Below are positions 20,005 to 27,936 of a stretch of 64,000 bases of DNA, one piece after another. Where the stretch lies: positions 1 through 64,000 of the forward strand of contig NZ_LRDB01000004.1 of NCBI RefSeq assembly GCF_001592935.1, written 5' to 3'. Source of the stretch: Roseivirga echinicomitans (GTDB lineage Bacteria > Bacteroidota > Bacteroidia > Cytophagales > Cyclobacteriaceae). Position 1 is the stretch's first letter. The number at the start of each line of letters is the position of its first letter. Position numbers and translations under genes: made by a program. The notes below the pieces were generated by a model. That model searched no databases. It was not told the origin of the DNA and was given only the letters and a program-made list of their open reading frames with translations.

Positions 20005-21744
20005 ATGAAAAGATATATATCAAACTTATTCGCTGGTTTAATCATGGTAGGTTTAACACTACCGGCAACCAGTTTTGCACAAAATGCTGATGAAGTTTTT
20101 AGGGCAGCAGGTTCTCCTCACAATCCTAAAGTTGACATTGCCTTTAACCGTTATTATACAGCGGAAGGATTAGCTGAAATTTCTAAGAAAATAGCAGCAG
20201 CACACCCTGATTTGGTGAGACGTGTTTCTATTGGGAAATCTTATGAAGGTCGTGATATTTGGATGCTTCAAGTAACCAATTACAAAAAAGGAGTGGCAGA
20301 CAGAAAACCAGGTTTTTATGTAGATGGAAACATTCACTCGAATGAAATTCAAGGAGCGGAAATCTCTATTTACACGGCCTGGTACCTGACTGAAAACTTT
20401 GGTGATGTAGATTACATTACAGACATGCTTGATAATCGTATTTTCTACATTGTTCCAACCATCAATCCTGATGCAAGAAACAATTACATGAAAGAAGCGA
20501 ACACAGGTAGTTCTCCTCGTTCGGGCATGATGCCTTTGGATGATGATCGTGATGGTTTAGTAGACGAAGATGGTCTAGATGATTTAGATGGTGACGGTTC
20601 TGTAACCAGCATGCGTAGAAAAAGTGAGTATGGCGATTTTATCGTAGATCCACTTGATCCACGAAAGATGTTACAAATAGGGCCGGATGACATTACTACT
20701 GCTCAACGTTATGAAATGTTAGGTTCTGAAGGAATTGACAATGACGGTGACGGCAGAGTGAATGAAGACAGACCAGGTGTTTATGATCCAAACAGAGATT
20801 GGGCTTGGAAATGGCAACCAGATTATATTCAGCGTGGAGCATTAAAATACCCATTCAGTGCACCTGAAAACCGTGCTGTAGCTGATTTCGTTTTAGCTCA
20901 TCCAAATATTGCTGGTGCGCAAAGTTTCCACAATTCTGGAGGTATGATTTTAAGAGGCCCTGGGGCTGAAGAAGATTTAGCTACGTACAACCGTGCTGAC
21001 CTTAGAATTTACGATGCTATTGGTATGAAAGGGCAGAAAATGCTTCCTGGATACCGCTACTTAACAGTATATAAAGATTTGTATTCTGTCTTTGGTGGAG
21101 AGCTGGATTGGTTCTATGGAAGCCGAGGTATTTACACATTCACCAATGAGATTTTCTCAAGTTTTGCATATTATAAGTCAAATAACCCTGACCGTAACCA
21201 AAGCTATGATTTTGATCAAGAGTTATTGGCGGGCGATGCATTTACCCCTTGGGCAACTTATAACCACCCAACTTATGGTGAAGTGGAAATCGGTGGTTTC
21301 AAGAAAAACTTTGGTAGAGCTACTCCTGGCTTCATGTTAGAAGAAGAGCTGCATAGAAACATGGCCTTTGCATTATATCATGCGCACCATATGCCACTGC
21401 TAAGCATTGATAAAGTAACAGAGAAGGACTTAGGTGGAGGACTTAGAGAGATTACTGTAGTAATCAAAAATGATAGAATGATGCCTACTCATGCTTCTCA
21501 AGATTTGAAGTATAAAATTGAGCGTCCTGATTTTGTGACCATCTCAGGTGTTGATGTTCAAGCAGGTATGATTGTTCAGGATCTAGATTTAAACCTTAGT
21601 ACTGAACAAAAAGTAGACCCAGCTAAAATGGTTTTGGAAAGCATTCCAGGTAACGGTATCGTTACCCTACGTTGGATTGTTTCTGGCAAAGGGAAAGCCA
21701 AAATTACAGTAGATAGTGCTAAAGGTGGTGTTATAACCAACTAA
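20005..21744 (+). CDS. Secreted M14 family zinc carboxypeptidase (active-site residues intact)
   Basis: The 579-residue protein has a signal peptide (LFAGLIMVGLTLPATSFAQ). Zinc ligands are visible as H111-SN-E114 (GNIHSNEIQGAE) and H309 (QSFHNSGG); the catalytic Glu is E382 (TFTNEIFSS). Asp-rich loops (DDDRDGLVDED, DLDGDGSVTS, DNDGDGRVNED) interrupt the catalytic domain from about residue 179 and resemble calcium-binding motifs. The C-terminal ~130 residues form a beta-rich accessory domain shared with the upstream paralogue. It should remove C-terminal residues from peptides in the periplasm or outside the cell. The two genes form an operon ended by a strong terminator. No T9SS tail is evident. 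Confidence 0.9.
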   Translation: MKRYISNLFAGLIMVGLTLPATSFAQNADEVFRAAGSPHNPKVDIAFNRYYTAEGLAEISKKIAAAHPDLVRRVSIGKSYEGRDIWMLQVTNYKKGVADRKPGFYVDGNIHSNEIQGAEISIYTAWYLTENFGDVDYITDMLDNRIFYIVPTINPDARNNYMKEANTGSSPRSGMMPLDDDRDGLVDEDGLDDLDGDGSVTSMRRKSEYGDFIVDPLDPRKMLQIGPDDITTAQRYEMLGSEGIDNDGDGRVNEDRPGVYDPNRDWAWKWQPDYIQRGALKYPFSAPENRAVADFVLAHPNIAGAQSFHNSGGMILRGPGAEEDLATYNRADLRIYDAIGMKGQKMLPGYRYLTVYKDLYSVFGGELDWFYGSRGIYTFTNEIFSSFAYYKSNNPDRNQSYDFDQELLAGDAFTPWATYNHPTYGEVEIGGFKKNFGRATPGFMLEEELHRNMAFALYHAHHMPLLSIDKVTEKDLGGGLREITVVIKNDRMMPTHASQDLKYKIERPDFVTISGVDVQAGMIVQDLDLNLSTEQKVDPAKMVLESIPGNGIVTLRWIVSGKGKAKITVDSAKGGVITN

Positions 21745-21768
21745 GCCATTTCTAACTGATATTGAATA

Positions 21769-21799
21769 AAAAAAACCGGAGGAGACTCCGGTTTTTTTG
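21769..21799 (+). terminator. Rho-independent terminator after the M14 operon
   Basis: The arms AACCGGAG and CTCCGGTT are perfectly complementary around a GAGA loop. A-runs and T-runs on either side allow use from both strands. It lies about 30 bp after the stop codon of the second M14 gene. Confidence 0.9.
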
Positions 21800-21861
21800 T
21801 GATTAATTTTATCGAATAAAAGTCATAAAGGCTTTACTCTGATGATTAAGCTGTTGCCAAC

Positions 21862-21972
21862 TTAATCGTAGGTCTTTTTAGACTTTTTTTCTCTTTTTGC
21901 TTCTTTCTTTTCTTTAGGCGTTTTTAATGCCTCTTTTTTTGCAGACTTTTTCGCGTCTTGAGATTTGGCCAT
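21862..21972 (-). CDS. Small lysine-rich protein, 36 residues
   Basis: Reading from the ATG at 21972 gives MAKSQDAKKSAKKEALKTPK and a further Lys/Glu-rich tail ending KKTYD. The frame is open upstream to 22062, but the composition changes sharply at MAKSQ, which is the likely start. Short basic proteins with a MAKS(Q/K)..KK start are common in Bacteroidota. Their function is not known to me; nucleic-acid binding is plausible from the charge. The gene lies about 95 bp downstream of the DEAD-box helicase gene on the same strand. Confidence 0.6.
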   Translation of the reverse strand: MAKSQDAKKSAKKEALKTPKEKKEAKREKKSKKTYD

Positions 21973-22067
21973 GATTTCTAAATTTCGTTGAATGTACTGT
22001 TTTTTAATCATTAACGAAAAAAGGGACATAATCTTTCCTGAAAAGGAAATGTGGCTAAGCAAAGGGC

Positions 22068-23420
22068 TTACTTTCTCTTATTTTTCTTGATTTGATTTTT
22101 ATCTCCTCTTGTTCTCGGCTTTTTGTATTTGGCCTCGATGGTTCTTTTGTAAGAACCCCCAAGGTTTTCTTTTTGGTTCTTCTCCTTCTTTTCATGAAAG
22201 GCTGGGCCAGGCTCATGTTTTGACTGCTTGTGATTCTTATGGATTTCAATCACCGCAGGTTCTTCTTCAGGCGTCATCCTTCTGTTGACGGTTACCTCTT
22301 CTGGGAAATCCAAGGTTGGGATTTCGTAACCCATTAAAAGCTCAATGGCTTCTTTATCGTTTTCTTCCTTTTCAGTATAAAACAGAATACTTTTTCCTTG
22401 ATGTTCTGCACGGCCAGTTCGACCAATTCGGTGCATGTAGTTTTCGGCAAAGTTCGGAGTATCGAAGTTGATGACATGCGTGATCTGGTCTAAATCCAAT
22501 CCACGAGCAATTACATCGGTTGCTACTAGAATTCGAGTAGTGCCTTGGTCAAATTCTTCAATGGACCTGATTCTGTAATTCTGTGATTTGTTAGAATGAA
22601 TCACCCCAACCTTCGACATGAAAGTTTCTTCCAATAACTCATAGAGCCTGTCGGCTACCTTTTTGTTGGCCACAAAAACCAACACCTTCTTAAACTCTTC
22701 TTTGGCCTCTAAAAGGTGGGTGAGTAGGTTGGCCTTGGTGTAAAAGTTAAGCACTGGGTAACACTGCTGCGAAATGTTTTCGAGCGGTGTTCCACTTACC
22801 GCGATGGATATTTTGGAAGGAGTGATAAAATAATCTGTAATTAACGCATCTACCTCATCCGTCATTGTGGCGGAAAACATTATGTTCTGCCTTCTTTCAG
22901 GAAGTAGATCGAAAATGTTTTGAAGTTGAAATCTAAAGCCCAAATCAAGCATCACATCTACTTCATCAATTACTAGTTTATTGATACTCTTTAATGAAAG
23001 TGCCTTGCTTAGCACTAAATCATATAATCTACCCGGAGTGGCGACCACGATATCGCAGCCTTCAAGCGCTTGGGCCATGTGCGTTTTGATGTTCACCCCA
23101 CCATAAACACCAAGGGTTCGGACGTTCATATATTTTGTGAGTAGCTTGGTTTGTTCTACCACCTGCAATACAAGTTCTCGAGTAGGAACAACCACCAAAA
23201 CCCGTGGTGTGGTCTGTTTAGAGAACTTCAGGTCACGAAGGGAAGGAAGCATGTAAGCGAAGGTCTTGCCTGTACCCGTTTGTGCAATACCCACCAAGTC
23301 TTTTCCAGATAAGACTACTGGAAAAGCTTCTGCCTGAATAGGGGTAGGTTTTTCAAAATTCAGATCATCAAGGGCGTTCCGAAGCGGAGTAGAAAGATTA
23401 AGCGATTCAAAGTTATCCAT
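22068..23420 (-). CDS. DEAD-box ATP-dependent RNA helicase (RhlE-like)
   Basis: The 450-residue helicase has the Q-motif (FEKPTPIQ), Walker A AQTGTGKT (46-53), PTRELVLQ, TPGR, motif II D151-E-V-D154, SAT (182-184), and the C-terminal motifs VATDVIARGLD and HRIGRTGRAE. Motif II reads DEVD instead of DEAD; Asp and Glu, which bind Mg-ATP, are kept. After about residue 370 there is a basic Lys-rich tail, typical of RNA-tethering extensions. Such enzymes unwind short RNA duplexes in ribosome assembly or RNA decay. A TTG/TACTTTTG promoter pair lies just upstream. Confidence 0.92.
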   Translation of the reverse strand: MDNFESLNLSTPLRNALDDLNFEKPTPIQAEAFPVVLSGKDLVGIAQTGTGKTFAYMLPSLRDLKFSKQTTPRVLVVVPTRELVLQVVEQTKLLTKYMNVRTLGVYGGVNIKTHMAQALEGCDIVVATPGRLYDLVLSKALSLKSINKLVIDEVDVMLDLGFRFQLQNIFDLLPERRQNIMFSATMTDEVDALITDYFITPSKISIAVSGTPLENISQQCYPVLNFYTKANLLTHLLEAKEEFKKVLVFVANKKVADRLYELLEETFMSKVGVIHSNKSQNYRIRSIEEFDQGTTRILVATDVIARGLDLDQITHVINFDTPNFAENYMHRIGRTGRAEHQGKSILFYTEKEENDKEAIELLMGYEIPTLDFPEEVTVNRRMTPEEEPAVIEIHKNHKQSKHEPGPAFHEKKEKNQKENLGGSYKRTIEAKYKKPRTRGDKNQIKKNKRK

Positions 23421-23436
23421 GAAGAAAATATTTTTG

Positions 23437-23463
23437 CAAAAGTAGGAATATCTTGATTAGCAA
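23437..23463 (-). promoter_or_regulatory. Predicted promoter of the DEAD-box helicase gene
   Basis: On the minus strand, TACTTTTG (complement of 23437-23444) matches the Bacteroidota -7 consensus TAnnTTTG. A TTG -33 element (23461-23463) lies 16 bp upstream. The start codon is 16 bp downstream of the -7 box, so the mRNA leader would be very short. Confidence 0.6.
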
Positions 23464-23497
23464 TTAGTAAGCCCAGAAAATCTTCTGTGAAAGTCTT

Positions 23498-24478
23498 TTA
23501 TTTAATTACCACCACATTCTTGCCCATTACCTTCCGTTCCATTAAATCCTGAATGGCTTGAGCACCTTCGCTCAGTGGATATTGGTGGTGAATATGCTGC
23601 TTTAGCTGGCCGTTTTTAATCCAAGCGAGGATCTGCCGAAAGTTTGCCATACTGTCTTTGGGTTGTTTTTGTGCAAAGGCTCCCCAAAACACGCCCACAA
23701 TGGAAGCGCCTTTCAGTAGAGGTAAATTTAAGGGAATGGAAGCAGGAGCTCCTCCTGCAAAACCCACGACCAAATAACGTCCTTGCCAAGCCAAGGAACG
23801 AACGGCTGGTTCTGAAAAATGATCACCTACGGGGTCATAAACAACATCTACACCTCGGTTGTCTGTCAGTGTTTTTATTCTCTCTCGAAGGTCTTCAGTG
23901 CTGTAATTAATGACTTCATCTGCTCCCTTTTCCTTACATAAGGTCAGTTTTTCATCTGTTGAAGCTGCGGCAATCACTTTAGCGCCCATCAACTTCCCGA
24001 TTTGAACTGCTGCTAAACCTACACCACCTGCCGCACCCAATACCAAAAGCGTTTCGCCTTCTTTCAACTGTGCTCTTTGCTTTAAGGCGTGAAGTGAAGT
24101 GCCACAAGTGTACATCGTTGTCGCAGCGGTGATAAAATCCATTCCTTCGGGAATCGGCAGGGTCTTATAGCCATCGGCTAAAACTTCTTCAGCAAAACCT
24201 CCCCAGCCTGTCAACGAGAAAACACGGTCACCCACTTTTAAATGGTCAATTCCTTCACCTACCTCTTTTACAATGCCTGCTACTTCGCCTCCTGGTGCAA
24301 AAGGTAATTCAGGTTTAAACTGATACTTGTTTTGAATGATAAGACTGTCAGGGAAATTAACTCCGCATGCTTTCACAGAAATGACCAGCTGACCTTTTTC
24401 GGGTTTCGGGCTTTCCGTATTAGTTAATTTAAGGTTTTCTGTAGAACCAAATTCATGGCAGAGTAGGGCTTTCATCAT
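23498..24478 (-). CDS. Zinc-independent quinone oxidoreductase / MDR family dehydrogenase
   Basis: The 326-residue medium-chain dehydrogenase/reductase has an N-terminal GroES-like fold (ACGVNFPDSLIIQNKY, PGGEVAGIVKEVG) and an NAD(P)-binding Rossmann domain with GAAGGVGLAAVQIGK near 147-161. The Cys/His zinc ligands of classical alcohol dehydrogenases are not evident, which fits NADPH:quinone oxidoreductase-like members. It probably reduces quinones or enones with NADPH; the substrate cannot be told from sequence. The start has two consecutive ATG codons (MMKAL). It lies between the helicase and GNAT genes on the same strand. Confidence 0.85.
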   Translation of the reverse strand: MMKALLCHEFGSTENLKLTNTESPKPEKGQLVISVKACGVNFPDSLIIQNKYQFKPELPFAPGGEVAGIVKEVGEGIDHLKVGDRVFSLTGWGGFAEEVLADGYKTLPIPEGMDFITAATTMYTCGTSLHALKQRAQLKEGETLLVLGAAGGVGLAAVQIGKLMGAKVIAAASTDEKLTLCKEKGADEVINYSTEDLRERIKTLTDNRGVDVVYDPVGDHFSEPAVRSLAWQGRYLVVGFAGGAPASIPLNLPLLKGASIVGVFWGAFAQKQPKDSMANFRQILAWIKNGQLKQHIHHQYPLSEGAQAIQDLMERKVMGKNVVVIK

Positions 24479-24521
24479 TCAAATGTTAGGTTTAGACTTG
24501 CTGACTCAGATTAACCAAGAT

Positions 24522-25055
24522 TTAAGACAAAGACAAATCGCAGCGCATTAAATGATCCTTCTGCTTGGCTGTGCCTAACTTAAAAGGGTGCTCTGCAAAT
24601 TTGTAAAATCCCAGTTGTTCATAAAAAGCAATAGCTTTTGCGTTTCGCTCCCAAACGCCTAACCAGATGTATTCAATTTGATGCAACTTGGCCTGTTGAA
24701 CGATAAAGTCGAAAAGCATTTTCCCATAACCTAGGCCATGGAATTTCATGTCCACATAGGCCCGCTCAAGCTCTAAACTTTTCGGGTCATTGATATCTGA
24801 TTGAAAAGGAGTGAGGTTCAGTTTTATATAGGCAATCACCCGGCCTTCAAGCTCTAAAAAGTAAAAGCTAGAACCTTTATTGGCCATTTCTTGACTTAGT
24901 TTTTCTTCTGTAATCGCCTTTTCTATATAGGTATTGAAATCTTTGGGCGCGTTGTCTTTTTCAAAGGTGTCTTTGAAGGTCTTAAGTGCAAATTGACTTA
25001 GCTGAGTTAAATCCTTTGCTTCACACTTTCTAATGATGGCAGCCCCGGTTTTCAT
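24522..25055 (-). CDS. GNAT family N-acetyltransferase
   Basis: The 177-residue protein has the GNAT fold: an N-terminal RKCEAKDLTQL strand-helix, the central ERAYVDMKFHGLGYGKMLFD acetyl-CoA loop (G-L-G-Y-G-K) and the C-terminal GVWERNAKAIAFYEQLGF segment. It transfers an acetyl group from acetyl-CoA to an amine; the acceptor is unknown. Its ATG overlaps the stop of the YwbE gene by 4 bp (ATGA), so the two are translationally coupled. Confidence 0.85.
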   Translation of the reverse strand: MKTGAAIIRKCEAKDLTQLSQFALKTFKDTFEKDNAPKDFNTYIEKAITEEKLSQEMANKGSSFYFLELEGRVIAYIKLNLTPFQSDINDPKSLELERAYVDMKFHGLGYGKMLFDFIVQQAKLHQIEYIWLGVWERNAKAIAFYEQLGFYKFAEHPFKLGTAKQKDHLMRCDLSLS

Positions 25056-25246
25056 TCTAGTATTTCTTTTACGCGTCCCACTTGGCCATCCTCTAAACGC
25101 ACTTTTATGCCATGGCTGTGCTTTGGAGATTTTGTCAAAATATCTTTCACTACACCTTGGGTCAGGTTCCCATTTCTTTGGTCTTGTTTAAGCACAATAT
25201 TTACCTCAATGCCAGGTGTTATGTCTGTTCTATTGGTTCCGTCCAT
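25052..25246 (-). CDS. YwbE family protein (DUF2196)
   Basis: This 64-residue protein matches the YwbE/DUF2196 pattern by eye: ITPGIEVNIVLKQDQR, then LTQGVVKDILTKSPKHSHGI and KVRLEDGQVGRVKEI. The family is small, conserved and of unknown function, with a compact beta-rich SH3/KOW-like look. It is the first gene of a unit with the GNAT gene. A TACATTTG -7 box lies only 4 bp before its ATG, so the transcript may be leaderless. Confidence 0.85.
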   Translation of the reverse strand: MDGTNRTDITPGIEVNIVLKQDQRNGNLTQGVVKDILTKSPKHSHGIKVRLEDGQVGRVKEILE

Positions 25247-25250
25247 GCTA

Positions 25251-25258
25251 CAAATGTA
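25251..25258 (-). promoter_or_regulatory. Predicted -7 box of the YwbE gene
   Basis: TACATTTG on the minus strand fits TAnnTTTG. No clear TTG -33 element is seen at the usual spacing. Because the ATG is almost adjacent, transcription from here would start at or inside the first codons. Confidence 0.4.
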
Positions 25259-25378
25259 ATGAAAGCGAAATAATGAAAAGCCTGTCTTCGCTTAGATTTT
25301 AAAGCGGAAAGCAGCTATTTCTGTGAGTAGAAAATCAATCCTTCAAATTCCTTAACTTAAAGCCTTTAATCTTGCCTT

Positions 25379-26866
25379 ATGAAGAAATTCAAGTTCCCTA
25401 ATCCGTTTACAGTACTGTACATAATTATCATTCTAAGTGCGGTGGCCACCTTTTTAATGCCAGCTGGAAGCTTCTCAACTTTGAGTTATGATGCTGGTAA
25501 TTTTATTATTGAAGGAAAGGAGACTACCGTTTCCTTAAAAGCGAGTCAATCAATTTTGGATAGCCTGAACCTGAAAATGGAGCTCTCTAAATTTGAAGAG
25601 GGTAAAATCAGAAAACCTGTTTCTATTCCAGATACTTACAACAAAATGGAGCCGAGTCCACAAGGCTTAATGCCCATTGTGTATGCCCCGATTAAGGGAA
25701 TCTACGAGTCGATTGATATTATTCTCTTTGTATTGATTATCGGAGGGTTCATTGGTGTGTTTACAGCCTCTGGTGCCTTTGATCGAGGTTTGTCTTCGCT
25801 TTCAGAAAAAATGAAAGGTCAGGAAAAGTGGCTAATTGTAGCAGTAATGACCTTAGTGGCCATAGGGGGGACAACCTTTGGAATGCAAGAAGAAACCATT
25901 GCTTTTTATCCCATTCTAGTACCCATATTTTTAGCTGCTGGTTATGACCTCATTGTGCCTGTCGCAGCCTTGTATGGTGGCTCTTGCATAGGTTTAATGG
26001 GGGCTATGATCAATCCCTTTGAAACCATAATTGCTTCGGATGCCGCTGGCGTAAGTTGGACATTGGGTATTTACAGTCGATTGGCCATGTTTATTTTGGG
26101 TGGAATAGTTATGATTACCTATGTGCTGCGCTATGCTGAAAAGGTAAAGGAGAATCCCAATCAGTCGCTTTTGTATCACATGGATATTAAGCAGCCATTT
26201 TCAGCACTGAACAAAACAGAAGGGGTTGGGAAATTGAATGCCAAAACGAAATTGCTATTAATGCTCTTCGGCTTGACTTTCATTGTCATGGTGTATGGCG
26301 TTTCTAGTTTGGGTTGGTGGTTCGAAGAAATGACAGCCTTGTTTCTAGTCAGCGCCTTGTTTTTAGGCTTGATTATTCGTTTGGGCGAAAATGCTTTTGT
26401 GAATGCCTTTATTAACGGTGCAAGAGACCTACTCGGAGTAGCGTTGATCATTGGAGTGGCACGAGGCATCACCATCATTATGAACGATGGACAGATTTCC
26501 GGTACCATCTTAAACTATGCTTCCAACATTGTGAGCGGAGTAGATGGCTTGGTGTTTTTGCCCGTATTGATGTTAGTGTTCTTTGTGTTGGCCTTCTTTA
26601 TTTCCTCTTCATCTGGTTTGGCCTTGGTGAGTATGCCAATCATGGGCGCTTTGGCCAATGTGGTGGGCGTGCCTACGGAAGAAATTGTGAATGCCTATGT
26701 GTTTGGTTTTGGTCTTATGATGTTCATTACACCAGCTGGAATTATCCTCCCTTCATTGAGTATGGTGAATGTGCCTTATAATGTGTGGCTCAAATTTGTT
26801 TGGCGTCCAATGTTGATGATGGCTGCTATTGGGGTTGGAATTCTGGCCGTAGGTTACTTGTTTTAA
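25379..26866 (+). CDS. YfcC family membrane carrier (C4-dicarboxylate/AbgT-like)
   Basis: The 495-residue integral membrane protein has about 11-12 hydrophobic segments, beginning FTVLYIIIILSAVATFLMPAG. The signatures GGFIGVFTASGAFDRGL, GTTFGMQEETIAFYPILVPI and GLMGAMINPFETIIASDAAG are typical of the YfcC family within the ion transporter superfamily. A periplasmic stretch at about 30-95 separates the first two segments. Family members are thought to move dicarboxylates, amino acids or peptides using an ion gradient; the substrate is not known. It is transcribed alone, divergent from the YwbE/GNAT unit. Confidence 0.87.
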   Translation: MKKFKFPNPFTVLYIIIILSAVATFLMPAGSFSTLSYDAGNFIIEGKETTVSLKASQSILDSLNLKMELSKFEEGKIRKPVSIPDTYNKMEPSPQGLMPIVYAPIKGIYESIDIILFVLIIGGFIGVFTASGAFDRGLSSLSEKMKGQEKWLIVAVMTLVAIGGTTFGMQEETIAFYPILVPIFLAAGYDLIVPVAALYGGSCIGLMGAMINPFETIIASDAAGVSWTLGIYSRLAMFILGGIVMITYVLRYAEKVKENPNQSLLYHMDIKQPFSALNKTEGVGKLNAKTKLLLMLFGLTFIVMVYGVSSLGWWFEEMTALFLVSALFLGLIIRLGENAFVNAFINGARDLLGVALIIGVARGITIIMNDGQISGTILNYASNIVSGVDGLVFLPVLMLVFFVLAFFISSSSGLALVSMPIMGALANVVGVPTEEIVNAYVFGFGLMMFITPAGIILPSLSMVNVPYNVWLKFVWRPMLMMAAIGVGILAVGYLF

Positions 26867-26890
26867 AAGACTCTTTTTTCGAGTTGAGGC

Positions 26891-26920
26891 AAAAAAAATG
26901 TCCCGGTAGAATACCAGGAC
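26891..26920 (-). terminator. Minus-strand terminator downstream of the deoxynucleoside kinase gene
   Basis: The arms GTCC-GGTA and TACC-GGAC (with one internal mismatch) enclose a GAA loop. On the minus strand they are followed by eight T. It lies in the convergent gap between the YfcC gene and the kinase gene and ends transcription of the latter. Confidence 0.75.
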
Positions 26921-27008
26921 TGTATAAGTTTCAATTAAAAAGTAGAGTTTCTATAGCGATTTCATTACCAATATAGTGAATTTTTCAATATTCTATGTTA
27001 CCCTACTA

Positions 27009-27626
27009 TTAACTAAAAAGTCCATTAACTTCTATATTTACTTTTTCTACAATGAGGGAGTAGTCCTCTATATTGTTTACGAAATCAAGACTGTTGACAT
27101 CAATGACAAGCAGTTTACCCATATCGTAATCACCGATCCAATTTTCATAATGTGAATTGAGGTTTTTTAAATACTCGATTCTAATCAACTCTTCGTAATC
27201 CCTTCCTCGCTTCTGAATGTTGCCCACAAGCTTTGGGATATCTGCTTTAAGGTAAATTAACAGATCTGGCGGCTGCACGTACTTAATCATGGACTTAAAT
27301 AGTTCTAAGTAATTCTCATAATCTCTTTCGCTGATAAGCTTTGATTGTTTAAGGTTGGCGGCAAAAATATGAGCATCCTCATAAATCGTTCTGTCTTGAA
27401 TGGTTCCTTTTATCGATTCCTGAATGACAGAAATTTGTTTAAACCGGCTATTTAAAAAGTAAACCTGAAGATGGAAAGACCAACGACTCATGTCTTCATA
27501 AAAATCCTTTAGATAAGGATTGTCCTCAACAGACTCCAGTTCCACATTCCAATTGTAGTCTTTACCTAGTTTCTGGGCTAAAGTGGTTTTTCCAGAGCCA
27601 ATATTTCCTGCTATCGCTACGTGCAT
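27009..27626 (-). CDS. Deoxynucleoside kinase
   Basis: The 205-residue kinase has P-loop GNIGSGKT at 7-14, the early Glu-containing segment (NVELESVEDNPYL), WSFHLQVYFL, and the conserved QDRTIYEDAHIFA motif. It phosphorylates deoxynucleosides (deoxyadenosine/deoxyguanosine type by family resemblance) with ATP in nucleotide salvage; the length is normal for bacterial enzymes. A TACTTTTG -7 box lies 5 bp upstream of the ATG, so the mRNA is probably leaderless or nearly so, and the same place holds one arm of an 11-bp inverted repeat. Confidence 0.9.
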   Translation of the reverse strand: MHVAIAGNIGSGKTTLAQKLGKDYNWNVELESVEDNPYLKDFYEDMSRWSFHLQVYFLNSRFKQISVIQESIKGTIQDRTIYEDAHIFAANLKQSKLISERDYENYLELFKSMIKYVQPPDLLIYLKADIPKLVGNIQKRGRDYEELIRIEYLKNLNSHYENWIGDYDMGKLLVIDVNSLDFVNNIEDYSLIVEKVNIEVNGLFS

Positions 27627-27627
27627 A

Positions 27628-27675
27628 TGTTCAAAAGTAATGACCGCAAGTTAGGATTTAACCAACTTTTGAACA
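27628..27675 (-). promoter_or_regulatory. Inverted repeat overlapping the predicted deoxynucleoside kinase promoter
   Basis: The arms TGTTCAAAAGT (27628-27638) and ACTTTTGAACA (27665-27675) are perfectly complementary, 26 bp apart. The inner edge of the first arm forms the -7 box TACTTTTG (minus strand, 27632-27639), and TTG at 27663-27665 could be the -33 element. It is a candidate operator or looping site for the kinase gene. Confidence 0.5.
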
Positions 27676-27686
27676 GTTTTTTTGCA

Positions 27687-27722
27687 TAAAAAAAGTCTGT
27701 GGAAAACCAGACCTTTTTTACA
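27687..27722. terminator. Orphan bidirectional hairpin terminator between divergent genes
   Basis: The arms GTCTG and CAGAC lie between an A-run and a T-run on the plus strand, giving T-rich tails in both directions. Its neighbours, the kinase gene and the YheT-like hydrolase gene, diverge from here, so neither uses it as a 3' end. The remainder of this 310-bp gap (27723-27936) holds no recognisable gene; a short non-coding RNA is possible. Confidence 0.55.
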
Positions 27723-27936
27723 AACACCCAATATATATGAAGAGATTATTTATTAGCCTAAAGGTAAATTGTGTGTATATCTTAGTCGTAAAGGAAAGGT
27801 TAACAATATGTTACTTATTAACAGATAGCTTTCATCAGTAATTAGAATCAGTGTTTTAAGGCTTTTTGTTTAGGAATGCAGATATTTGCGAATCGAATTT
27901 TTCAACCTTTCGATAATAAAAATTCAGTAAAGTAAC

